From: JAGOTN01 sp964538345
GTDB lineage: Bacteria; Patescibacteriota; Minisyncoccia; Phycocordibacterales; JAACPR01
Length of the DNA stretch: 11,764 nucleotides
Direction: 5' to 3'
NCBI GenBank assembly: GCA_964538345.1
Contig: CAZIFF010000020.1
Coordinates: 1-11,764 of the forward strand
Within the stretch, counting starts at the first letter, position 1. Every line of letters starts with the position of its first letter. Position numbers and translations under genes: made by a program. Below are positions 6,083 through 11,764 of the stretch, piece after piece. A model generated the notes under the pieces. That model was not told the DNA's origin. It did not search any database and was given only the letters and a program-made list of their open reading frames with translations.

Positions 6083-6802
6083 ATGAACGATAATAAACTT
6101 TTTGTACCAATTTCAATAGTAGTAGCCGGCCTTATAATCGCTGGTGCAGTATTTTTTACAAGAGACGATGCTGGTTCAGCAAAGCCACAAGAAAATAAAG
6201 ATGAACAAAGAGAACAAACAACTGTTTCTGTAGATCCAGTGTCAGCAGAAAAAGATCACATCCTTGGAAATCCAGATGCAGAGATTGTAATTGTTGAATA
6301 TTCTGATTTTGAATGTCCTTTTTGCGTGAGATTTCATCCAACAATGGAGCAAATCATGAGTGAATACGGTAATGATGGAAAAGTGGCTTGGGTATACAGA
6401 CACTTCCCACTCGATCAAATTCACAAAAGTGCAAGAGGTGCAGCTGAAGCATCAGAATGTGTAGCTGAATTAGGTGGAAATCAATCTTTCTGGGATTACT
6501 CAAAGAAATTATTTGCAAATTCACCAACATCATTAACACCAGAAGCTCTAAGAGCTACAGCAGTTGAAATGGGAATTAATGAAGAACAATTCAATTCTTG
6601 TGTTTCTAGCGACAAACACGCAGCAAGTGTTGAAGAAGATTACCAAAGTGGTTTGAAATTGGCTAAAAGTGATAGAAGTTTCGGAACACCATATTCTGTA
6701 GTTATCTCAAAGAAAGATGGTTCACAAGTTTCAATTCCAGGAGCTCAATCATATAGCGTAATAAAACAAGTTATTGATTCTATACTTGCAGAAAATCAAT
6801 AG
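6083..6802 (+). CDS. Membrane-anchored DsbA-family thiol-disulfide oxidoreductase
   Basis: Thioredoxin-fold protein, 239 residues. An N-terminal anchor (about residues 7-25, no cleavage site obvious) is followed by a charged linker (26-58). The catalytic domain has the CPFC active site (C78, C81) in VEYSDFECPFCVRFHP and the cis-proline loop GTP (P203). A second cysteine pair, C126 (SEC) and C173 (NSC), matches extra cysteines found in many exported Thioredoxin_4/DsbA proteins. It should face outward and form or isomerise disulfides in surface proteins. No DsbB or VKOR partner is nearby. An in-frame stop lies 4 nt before the ATG (6077-6079), so the start is secure. Confidence 0.93.
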   Translation: MNDNKLFVPISIVVAGLIIAGAVFFTRDDAGSAKPQENKDEQREQTTVSVDPVSAEKDHILGNPDAEIVIVEYSDFECPFCVRFHPTMEQIMSEYGNDGKVAWVYRHFPLDQIHKSARGAAEASECVAELGGNQSFWDYSKKLFANSPTSLTPEALRATAVEMGINEEQFNSCVSSDKHAASVEEDYQSGLKLAKSDRSFGTPYSVVISKKDGSQVSIPGAQSYSVIKQVIDSILAENQ

Positions 6803-6824
6803 TACTAAATAAATTTGATTTTAT

Positions 6825-6853
6825 AAAACACCGCAACAAAATTGCGGTGTTTT
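6825..6853. terminator. Bidirectional terminator between the DsbA-like gene and the helicase
   Basis: A 12-bp perfect stem, AAAACACCGCAA (6825-6836) with TTGCGGTGTTTT (6842-6853), around a 5-nt loop. It has T-rich tails in both directions. The helicase stop codon (6852-6854) overlaps the stem. Confidence 0.9.
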
Positions 6854-9800
6854 ATTTTATACTTTTATATAAACTACAAAATTCACAATCTTTACCATTA
6901 CATCCCTTGTTCAAAAATTCTCCACTAATAACATCTTCTGCCATATTATTAATATCTTTTATAAGATCGTTAATCTTTTCATTATCAATATCTACAGAAT
7001 ATTGTTCATAATTACCTTTGTTGTTTTTTTGAATGAAATCCAAAATTGCTTTATCTACAATAAATTTTCCATTGTTATAATTTCTAAATAATAAGTGATA
7101 GAAAGTTAATTGCCTTTCTAAATCAGCCTTTTGTGCTTTATCTTTCTCTGAATAGGTTTTTCCAGTTTTGTAGTCAACAATATTTATTTTTCCATCAAGT
7201 TTTGAATCTAAGAATACAACTTTATCGACAATACCGCTTAATTCCAAAGCCTCACCACTGTCTAATGTAATTTTTTCAAAAATATTTTTTTCAGTTTCAA
7301 TATTCAAACTCCATTCATCCTTATATTTTTCATAATAATCAGACAAGACAATCTCTCCTCTTTCTTTATATCTATCATAATTCTCATTATTTAGAGCAGA
7401 ATTATTTATAAAGCTTTCAAATTTTGAAATTAAAAAATCCTTAGTTAAAATTTTCTCTTGTCTTATAGACTCATTGAAAAATTCTTCCAATGAATAGTGA
7501 ATCAAATTACCAAAAATCTGGTGTGAGTTATATTCACTTGGTAATTGAATAAGACTTCTAAACAAGTATCTAATTGGGCAGTTTAAATAATTATTTAAAG
7601 CTGTAACACTCAAACTTTTTCCCAAAAACAAATTCTTTAAGTAGTCTTTTTCAAAAATATTTTTATCTTCTTTGAAATTAGTTATGAAAATATTTAAATT
7701 ATTTATATTTTCTTTTTCAAACTCTTCAGTATTTATATTATTAACAAAATCACCACCTATTTCACTTATAAATTGAGTCTTTTCTTGTTCTTTTCCTTGC
7801 CAATCGCTTTTAGAATGAGAAATATATAGTCCATTTTTCGCTCTTGTCATTGCAACGTAAAACAATCTTCTCTCATCATCAATGTCACCCTTAGAATCTT
7901 TTAGAGGCAAAGAAATCTTATTGAATCCCCTACTTTTTTCCCAATTATTTCTAGTAGCATTAATAATATAAACATACTCGAATTCTAGACCTTTAGATTT
8001 ATGCGCTGTAATTAATTTCACACCGCTTATAACCTCTGGATCTTTTGTCTCAATATCTAAATTATATTTTTTATATGAATCAATAAATTTAATAAAATTT
8101 TCCAAAGAATAATTTTTATTAGCATCCTTTTGTCTTTTTATTTCATCAAAAAGTTTATCTAATTTTAATATTTGTTCTTGCCCATCATCTGCAGAAAGCA
8201 TAAATTTCAAATAACCAGTCTTTTCAATAACTTCCTTTATGAAAGATTCAAAATCACTATTCATCGATTTTGACTTTAATTCTTTTATGGTTTCTTTTAA
8301 ATTAGAAAAACTATCTATGTTCTTAATATTAAAATCACTTAATATTTCTTTTTCATTAAACAAATCAATTAAATTTAATTTATTGTTTCTTTTATAAATT
8401 GAAAACTTTTCTAGCAGATTCACAACATCAAAAGGATCTAAATTCAAAAAGTTAATAAACAAAGACTTTCCAAGACTGTAATTATCATTTGGATTATGAA
8501 TCACTCTTAATATATTTATTAAATTTTCTATATTAGAATCTTCGAGCAAATACTCTTTAGAGATTATGGTGTGAGGAATTTTTTTATAGTTAAAAACCTG
8601 TTTAATATCTTTTACATTTTTATTTGATCTATAAATTACAGCTATCTCACTTGAATTAACACCATCTTTAATTTTTCCAGAAATATCATCAGCTAGATGT
8701 AGCAATTCAAACTTATAATTTGAAAATTCTAATACATCAATATTTGAATTTTCTTTTTTATTAGAATTTAATTGAATGGAATTAGATATTGAATTTTGTA
8801 TTAAATTATATGAACTATCTAAAATACTCTTTGTAGATCTGTAATTTTCCTCTAAATTAATAATTTTTACATCTCTATAAGCACTTTCAAAATATTTAAA
8901 GGTTTCTGCACTAGCGCCCTGAAAACGATAAATTGACTGCTTTTCATCTCCAACTGTAAACAAATTTGGATGACCATCTAAATGCTCTGCATCGGTTAAA
9001 AGTTCTATAAGTTTATTTTGTCCATCATTTGTATCTTGATGTTCATCTACTAAAATATATTGATATTTTTCTTGTAAATCAGATTTCAGATTTTGATTAG
9101 ATTCTAATTCTTTTAGAACGTTTAGAATCATGTCTGAAAAATCATAAAGACCTTTTTCTTGCAAAACCTCCTGATACTCAGAAAATACTTGATTAATTTC
9201 TCGAGCTTTTGCAATTTTTTTATCAATTTTTTCTTTTTCAGATGGTTTTATATCTCCAATATTAAACTCGCCCGTTTTTCTTTTATAAAAAATATTTTCA
9301 TCAGAAATTAATTCATCTTCCCATAATGGAATTTTTTTATTGAATTGTTCAGGATTTAAACCATCTTTTTTAATATCATTTATAGCGCTAGATATTTGAG
9401 ATAAAGAACTAAAAATATCGTAATCAGAAACTATTTCTTTGAAAGAATTATTTTTGATTATATTTTCTATAATTTCTATTTTTTCAATATCATTAACAAC
9501 TCTACTAAATTGCAGATTTTTAAAATAAAAAGAAAATTCTCTAATAAGATGTTCTGCGAATGAGTGGAATGTAAAAATATTTACTCTATAAGCCATATCT
9601 CCAATACATTCAAAAAGCTTCTTACGCATCGCTAAAACACCTGAATTAGTGAAAGTGAGTGCTAATATGTTTTCAGGAGAAACGTCTGTCTTGAGCAAAA
9701 TTTGAGCGATTCTGAGGCTTAGTATAGTGGTCTTTCCCGTTCCTGGGCCAGCCACAACCATCACAGGGCCTTCTATAGTGTCTACAGCAAGCTTTTGAGA

Positions 9801-9857
9801 CTTATTTAAAGCTTTATATCGTTTTTCAAACTCTGTTGATGTAATTTCTTTACCCAT
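6852..9857 (-). CDS. UvrD/AddA-type helicase fused to an iron-sulfur PDDEXK nuclease
   Basis: Superfamily 1 DNA helicase-nuclease, 1001 residues. Helicase motifs: Walker A GPGTGKT (37-43), Walker B VDEHQDT (D271, E272), GDEKQSIYRFQGA, LEENYRST, ITAHKSKGLEFEYV and motif VI DDERRLFYVAMTRA (from about 660). The C-terminal nuclease shows NCPIRYLF (C760), GNLIHYSLEEFF, GIVDKV, VDYKTG (D895, K897) and RQLTFYHLLF. The C-terminus carries C986, C991 and C994; with C760 this is the four-cysteine iron-sulfur arrangement known from AddB, AdnAB and Cas4-like nucleases. It likely processes double-strand breaks as a single-chain counterpart of AddAB/RecBCD; no partner subunit is in the window. The protein is very rich in Ile, Asn, Lys and Phe. 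ATG 9857 follows an extended -10 by 14 nt. Confidence 0.93.
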   Translation of the reverse strand: MGKEITSTEFEKRYKALNKSQKLAVDTIEGPVMVVAGPGTGKTTILSLRIAQILLKTDVSPENILALTFTNSGVLAMRKKLFECIGDMAYRVNIFTFHSFAEHLIREFSFYFKNLQFSRVVNDIEKIEIIENIIKNNSFKEIVSDYDIFSSLSQISSAINDIKKDGLNPEQFNKKIPLWEDELISDENIFYKRKTGEFNIGDIKPSEKEKIDKKIAKAREINQVFSEYQEVLQEKGLYDFSDMILNVLKELESNQNLKSDLQEKYQYILVDEHQDTNDGQNKLIELLTDAEHLDGHPNLFTVGDEKQSIYRFQGASAETFKYFESAYRDVKIINLEENYRSTKSILDSSYNLIQNSISNSIQLNSNKKENSNIDVLEFSNYKFELLHLADDISGKIKDGVNSSEIAVIYRSNKNVKDIKQVFNYKKIPHTIISKEYLLEDSNIENLINILRVIHNPNDNYSLGKSLFINFLNLDPFDVVNLLEKFSIYKRNNKLNLIDLFNEKEILSDFNIKNIDSFSNLKETIKELKSKSMNSDFESFIKEVIEKTGYLKFMLSADDGQEQILKLDKLFDEIKRQKDANKNYSLENFIKFIDSYKKYNLDIETKDPEVISGVKLITAHKSKGLEFEYVYIINATRNNWEKSRGFNKISLPLKDSKGDIDDERRLFYVAMTRAKNGLYISHSKSDWQGKEQEKTQFISEIGGDFVNNINTEEFEKENINNLNIFITNFKEDKNIFEKDYLKNLFLGKSLSVTALNNYLNCPIRYLFRSLIQLPSEYNSHQIFGNLIHYSLEEFFNESIRQEKILTKDFLISKFESFINNSALNNENYDRYKERGEIVLSDYYEKYKDEWSLNIETEKNIFEKITLDSGEALELSGIVDKVVFLDSKLDGKINIVDYKTGKTYSEKDKAQKADLERQLTFYHLLFRNYNNGKFIVDKAILDFIQKNNKGNYEQYSVDIDNEKINDLIKDINNMAEDVISGEFLNKGCNGKDCEFCSLYKSIK

Positions 9858-9871
9858 ATTTATAGCCTTGC

Positions 9872-9880
9872 ATTATAACA
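9872..9880 (-). promoter_or_regulatory. Extended -10 promoter of the helicase gene
   Basis: The minus strand reads TGTTATAAT, 14 nt before the ATG at 9857, so the leader would be about 8 nt. The leader (CTATAAAT) has no ribosome-binding site. Confidence 0.6.
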
Positions 9881-9892
9881 GCAAAAAAGCAA

Positions 9893-9898
9893 TAATAT
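9893..9898 (+). promoter_or_regulatory. -10 element of the 9907 gene
   Basis: TAATAT, 8 nt before ATG 9907. A poor -35 candidate, TTGCAT (9868-9873), has 19-bp spacing and overlaps the divergent helicase -10 box. Confidence 0.45.
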
Positions 9899-9906
9899 CG
9901 CCTGAT

Positions 9907-10266
9907 ATGAAAATGATCCTTCTACCGCCACCTGAAACACCAAAGGAAGCTATTCCACACGGTTTCAAATTAATCACATTCGAAAACATAATAATTCCTC
10001 ATCCTTGGATTATTGGAGCAGTAACAAATATGCAAATAATCATCGAAGATGATCCTGAAAAAGAAGCTGCCTTTGAAGAAATTGGAAGAACAGCTTTTGC
10101 AACAGGAGCAAGCTTCAGAGATAGCTTGCAACAACTTATGGAAGAAACAGATCCAAGACCTACTACTCGCACACCTGAGGAAGAAGCAGAGTTCCAAAAT
10201 AGATTGGATGCGGCGATTGATCGCACATGGTGGGATACTACAGACGCCCCTAAGCCCCTCGATTGA
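9907..10266 (+). CDS. Hypothetical protein, 119 residues
   Basis: Family not recognised. The N-terminal half is Pro/Ile-rich (MILLPPPETPKE, ENIIIPHPWIIGAV). The C-terminal half is acidic and helical (EDDPEKEAAFEEIG, about 47-60; EEEAEFQNRLDAAIDRTWWD, about 91-110). It has no signal peptide or clear membrane helix. A frame extends upstream to TTG 9868, but that would overlap the promoters, and ATG 9907 has the local 8-nt spacing to a -10 box; ATG 9913 is a second option. The stop codon lies in the loop of its own terminator. It is a single-gene unit divergent from the helicase. Confidence 0.7.
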   Translation: MKMILLPPPETPKEAIPHGFKLITFENIIIPHPWIIGAVTNMQIIIEDDPEKEAAFEEIGRTAFATGASFRDSLQQLMEETDPRPTTRTPEEEAEFQNRLDAAIDRTWWDTTDAPKPLD

Positions 10267-10284
10267 ATGTGGGGTTTTTTCTTT
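10252..10284 (+). terminator. Terminator overlapping the 3' end of the 9907 gene
   Basis: AAGCCCC (10252-10258) pairs with GGGGTTT (10271-10277, one G-U pair) around a 12-nt loop that contains the TGA stop (10264-10266). It is followed by T6 C T4 overall. The 5' arm is coding sequence (Ala-Pro-Lys-Pro-Leu). Confidence 0.7.
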
Positions 10285-10297
10285 TAAAACACAAAAA

Positions 10298-10317
10298 CTT
10301 TTTTACTAAAGAAAAAG
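10298..10317 (-). terminator. Weak AT-rich terminator after the 10319 gene
   Basis: CTTTTT (10298-10303) and AAAAAG (10312-10317) can form a 6-bp hairpin directly after the TGA of the minus-strand gene, with TTTTTGTGTTTT beyond it on that strand. It is weak and may not act alone. Confidence 0.4.
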
Positions 10318-10318
10318 G

Positions 10319-10672
10319 TCATTCTTTCAGACCATAAAATTTGAGGGTTCTTTTTTGACATATTTTGACCGCATGCCTCCACAGACGATCTAATTTCCAT
10401 GACTCTATAGGATTTCTATTATGTGGATTAAATCCCAAAATATCAACCTCTCCGATACATATACCTAAATTAAAAGTTGCGTCAGGAAATGTTGTGCAAA
10501 AAATGATAGACAAAATATCATTTGTGGAACTGTTCATGTCTAATCTTTTAAGATCATCTTCTGTAATTCCTGAATACCAAACCCCTACTGGAAGTCTAGA
10601 ATCTAGGAAGTTAATGCCGGCACGAACCCGAGAAGCCAAAGAGCTAAAACGATATTTCTTTGTACCTTTCAT
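10319..10672 (-). CDS. Hypothetical protein, 117 residues
   Basis: Family not recognised. The basic start (MKGTKKYRFSSLASRVRAG) leads into a mixed alpha/beta body with aromatic-rich stretches (LPVGVWYSGITEDDLKRLD; SWKLDRLWRHAVKICQKR). Cysteines are at 59, 72 and 105. There is no membrane helix. The ATG is 8 nt after a consensus extended -10 element, so start and strand are well supported. The same promoter-plus-ATG block recurs at 10877-10893, hinting that genes were duplicated or shuffled behind this promoter. Confidence 0.7.
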   Translation of the reverse strand: MKGTKKYRFSSLASRVRAGINFLDSRLPVGVWYSGITEDDLKRLDMNSSTNDILSIIFCTTFPDATFNLGICIGEVDILGFNPHNRNPIESWKLDRLWRHAVKICQKRTLKFYGLKE

Positions 10673-10680
10673 TTGTTTGG

Positions 10681-10689
10681 ATTATACCA
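10681..10689 (-). promoter_or_regulatory. Extended -10 promoter of the 10319-10672 gene
   Basis: The minus strand reads TGGTATAAT, then CCAAACAA and the ATG (8-nt spacing). It lies directly downstream of the T tract of a terminator on the same strand. Confidence 0.7.
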
Positions 10690-10695
10690 AAAAGA

Positions 10696-10723
10696 AAAGG
10701 CGCCCCCGAGCGCGGCGGCCTTT
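10696..10723 (-). terminator. GC-rich terminator in repeat copy A
   Basis: AAAGGC-GCC (10696-10704) pairs with GGC-GCCTTT (10714-10723, one bulged G). On the minus strand the stem is followed by TTTTCTTTTT. It implies that a minus-strand transcript once ended, or still ends, here. Confidence 0.65.
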
Positions 10724-10732
10724 CGTTATACA

Positions 10733-10866
10733 CCAACAAAAATAGATTCCTAATCTATTCGCAAGAAATCCAATGGTATGACATTCTCGACTACGAAAAA
10801 GAAGAAGTAACCGAAGAAGATATTGTGAATCCGTTTTCCTGTAAAGACGAAGACGGGTATGCCGTT
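10733..10866 (+). pseudogene. Coding-like fragment of unknown identity at the assembly gap
   Basis: The plus frame is open into the gap and gives an acidic, natural-looking peptide, including EIQWYDILDYEKEEV and EDIVNPFSCKDEDGYAV. It has no ATG or TTG, and only a late GTG, between the preceding terminator and the gap, so the 5' end is missing or this is a contig-end chimera. Its codons are richer in G/C-ending choices (GAC, GCC, GGG, CCG) than neighbouring genes. The opposite strand is also open from the gap to a TAG at 10750-10752, but its product is an unlikely Phe-rich peptide. Strand and identity remain uncertain. Confidence 0.35.
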
Positions 10867-10876
10867 NNNNNNNNNN
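10867..10876. other. Assembly gap (10 N)
   Basis: Ten N are a usual scaffold placeholder, so the true gap length is unknown. The gap abuts repeat copy B, consistent with assembly failure at the repeat. Confidence 0.95.
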
Positions 10877-10893
10877 CATTTGTTTGGATTAAA
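10877..10893 (-). promoter_or_regulatory. -10-like box and start codon of a gene lost in the gap
   Basis: On the minus strand TTTAAT (10893-10888), 8 nt, then ATG (10879-10877) at the very edge of the gap, identical in layout to the 10681-10689 promoter. A gene downstream of rpoD probably starts here, with its body in the unsequenced interval. Confidence 0.4.
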
Positions 10894-10901
10894 CAAAAAA
10901 T

Positions 10902-10930
10902 AAAAGGCGCCCGCTGCGGGGGCGCCTTTT
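10902..10930. terminator. Strong terminator after rpoD
   Basis: AAAAGGCGCCC (10902-10912) and GGGCGCCTTTT (10920-10930) form an 11-bp perfect stem with a 7-nt loop. It is followed on the rpoD strand by TTTTATTTTTTG. It could also act on the plus strand (TTTTCTTTA). Confidence 0.9.
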
Positions 10931-10950
10931 CTTTATCCACCTACAAAATA

Positions 10951-11764
10951 TTAGTAATTCTTCAATCTGTTCGCCTTTTCATGTTGACGAATCTTTTCGT
11001 GTGCCTTTGCTTCAATCTGTCTAATACGCTCACGAGTCACACCGAATTTTTTTCCAACTTCTTCCAGTGTGTGTTGAATACCATCTGTAAGACCATGTCT
11101 CATTTCTAAAATTCTTCTTTCTTTTTCAGATAAATCATTCAGAATTTCTTGAACTTGATCTGTAAGAATTCTTCTTGAAGCTTCTTGATCTGGAGACAAA
11201 ATTTTATCATCTGCAATAAAATCACCAAGTGTTGATTTTTCATCACCATCATCTCCTACTGGATTTTCCAAACTCACAGTACTTTGATCAATTTTTTCAA
11301 TTGTATAAATCTTTTCTACTTCAACACCCATTTCTACTGCAATTTCTTCTGGCATTGGATCTCTTCCCAAATCTTGACTCAAACGACGATAAACTTGTTT
11401 GTATTTTGCAATTGTTTCCACCATGTGAACAGGAACACGAATTGTTCTAGATTGATCAGCCAAAGCACGAGTAATAGCTTGGCGAATCCACCATGTTGCA
11501 TATGTAGAAAACTTATATCCCTTTGTCCAATCAAATTTATCTACTGCCTTAAACAATCCAAGGTTACCTTCTTGAATTAAGTCTAGAAGTGTAAGGTCTG
11601 GGCTTCTGCCGACATATTTCTTTGCAATTGAAACCACTAAACGAAGGTTTGCTCTCGCCAATAATTTCTTTGCTTCATCATCTCCGTTTTCAATTCTCTT
11701 AGCTAATTCTTTTTCTTCAGCTGCCTGAATAAGTGGATACTGACCAATTTCTTTCAAATATATT
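10951..11764 (-). CDS. rpoD: Primary sigma factor RpoD/SigA (N-terminus beyond window)
   Basis: About 271 residues of a sigma70-family housekeeping factor. Seen from the edge: YLKEIGQYPL (region 1.2), ANLRLVVSIAKKY (2.1), DLIQEGNLGL (2.2), KFSTYATWWIRQAITRALAD (2.3-2.4), VHMVETIAK (3.0), the linker and region 4, and VTRERIRQIEAKA (4.2). Residues known from E. coli to read the -10 (WWIRQAIT), the extended -10 (His and Glu of VHMVET) and the -35 (RERIRQ) are conserved, matching the promoter types in this window. The frame reads through the edge (codons for I-Y-L precede the KEIG segment), so a TTG at 11757 is not the start. The C-terminus is the usual basic end, followed 20 nt later by the terminator. 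Confidence 0.95.
   Translation of the reverse strand, partial: IYLKEIGQYPLIQAAEEKELAKRIENGDDEAKKLLARANLRLVVSIAKKYVGRSPDLTLLDLIQEGNLGLFKAVDKFDWTKGYKFSTYATWWIRQAITRALADQSRTIRVPVHMVETIAKYKQVYRRLSQDLGRDPMPEEIAVEMGVEVEKIYTIEKIDQSTVSLENPVGDDGDEKSTLGDFIADDKILSPDQEASRRILTDQVQEILNDLSEKERRILEMRHGLTDGIQHTLEEVGKKFGVTRERIRQIEAKAHEKIRQHEKANRLKNY

Larger units (their letters stand above)
10670..10762 (-). repeat. Direct repeat copy A (rpoD 3' end-terminator-promoter-ATG)
   Basis: This copy resembles 10877-10974 throughout. A 15-bp identity, CATTTGTTTGGATTA, holds a -10 and ATG on the minus strand. It is followed by a GC-rich hairpin with the same outer stem, then a TTAT.CACC.ACAAAA stretch and an AATCT.TTCGC end. 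In copy B that end is the last codons of rpoD. Similarity stops sharply beyond it. Confidence 0.65.
10877..10974 (-). repeat. Direct repeat copy B (includes the rpoD 3' end)
   Basis: Counterpart of copy A, immediately right of the N gap. It contains the rpoD C-terminal codons (ANRLKNY), the rpoD terminator, a TTTAAT -10-like box and an ATG at the gap edge. Confidence 0.65.

Noticed and set aside
6900..9800. CRISPR-like or tandem repeats suggested by A/T-rich recurring words
   Set aside because: They are irregular Lys/Asn/Ile/Phe codon runs within the helicase frame, with no regular spacing. No CRISPR array, tRNA, rRNA or insertion sequence was seen in the window.
9970..10226. Minus-strand Ser/Cys-rich frames opposite the 9907 gene
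   Set aside because: Composition is typical of the antisense of an acidic Glu/Ala-rich gene, and the plus strand has promoter and terminator.
10660..11109. Plus frame running across the N gap into the rpoD region
   Set aside because: It crosses unknown sequence and two terminators and ends antisense to conserved rpoD; only the part left of the gap is retained as a doubtful fragment.
11755..11757. TTG as the rpoD start
   Set aside because: The frame continues through the edge with the conserved residues that precede KEIG in sigma factors, so the gene is cut by the window.
1..11764. Recoded UGA (code 25) as in Gracilibacteria
   Set aside because: Long conserved genes contain no in-frame UGA, and UGA ends several genes (93-95, 10264-10266, the 10319 gene).

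Overview
The window reads as chromosome of a small-genome, AT-rich, fermentative or host-dependent bacterium of the Candidate Phyla Radiation (Patescibacteria, Parcubacteria-like). This is inference from four things: gene style (short housekeeping proteins, a single-chain UvrD helicase/nuclease, LOG and bPH proteins, very short intergenic gaps), AT-rich codons, almost no Shine-Dalgarno sequences, and UGA used as an ordinary stop (code 11, not the Gracilibacteria code). A 10-N gap at 10867-10876 shows the sequence is a scaffold.

Layout: 1-95 is the 3' end of an unknown plus-strand gene with a terminator. 133-1368 (minus) is tgt (tRNA-guanine transglycosylase), divergent from a small orphan gene at 1445-1708. 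1772-2479 is a LOG-family nucleotide hydrolase. It runs toward a minus-strand group: a 25-residue membrane microprotein (2485-2562), a bPH-domain membrane protein (2584-3132) and a 78-residue membrane protein (3134-3370). Divergent from these are hisS (3406-4638) and a DEDDy exonuclease (4665-5249). uppP (5246-6040, minus) overlaps the exonuclease stop tail to tail and is divergent from a membrane-anchored DsbA-like oxidoreductase (6083-6802). A bidirectional terminator separates that gene from a 1001-residue UvrD helicase fused to an iron-sulfur PDDEXK nuclease (6852-9857, minus). Two orphan genes follow (9907-10266 plus, 10319-10672 minus), then a duplicated terminator/promoter segment with the scaffold gap, and rpoD (10951 to beyond the window, minus).

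The strongest unifying signal is transcriptional. Nearly every promoter I can read places the -10 hexamer 6 or 8 nt before the ATG, so most mRNAs should be leaderless or carry only about 2 leader bases. Divergent gene pairs share compact promoters: a perfect dyad at 3377-3399 fires both ways, and uppP and the DsbA-like gene have interleaved extended -10 elements. The sigma factor at the right edge keeps the region 2.4, 3.0 and 4.2 residues expected to read these elements.

Other points of interest: a Tgt that has lost all three zinc-ligand cysteines and carries an insertion next to its active site; a HisRS with an altered motif 3; and a direct repeat of the rpoD 3' end plus terminator plus promoter that coincides with the assembly gap.
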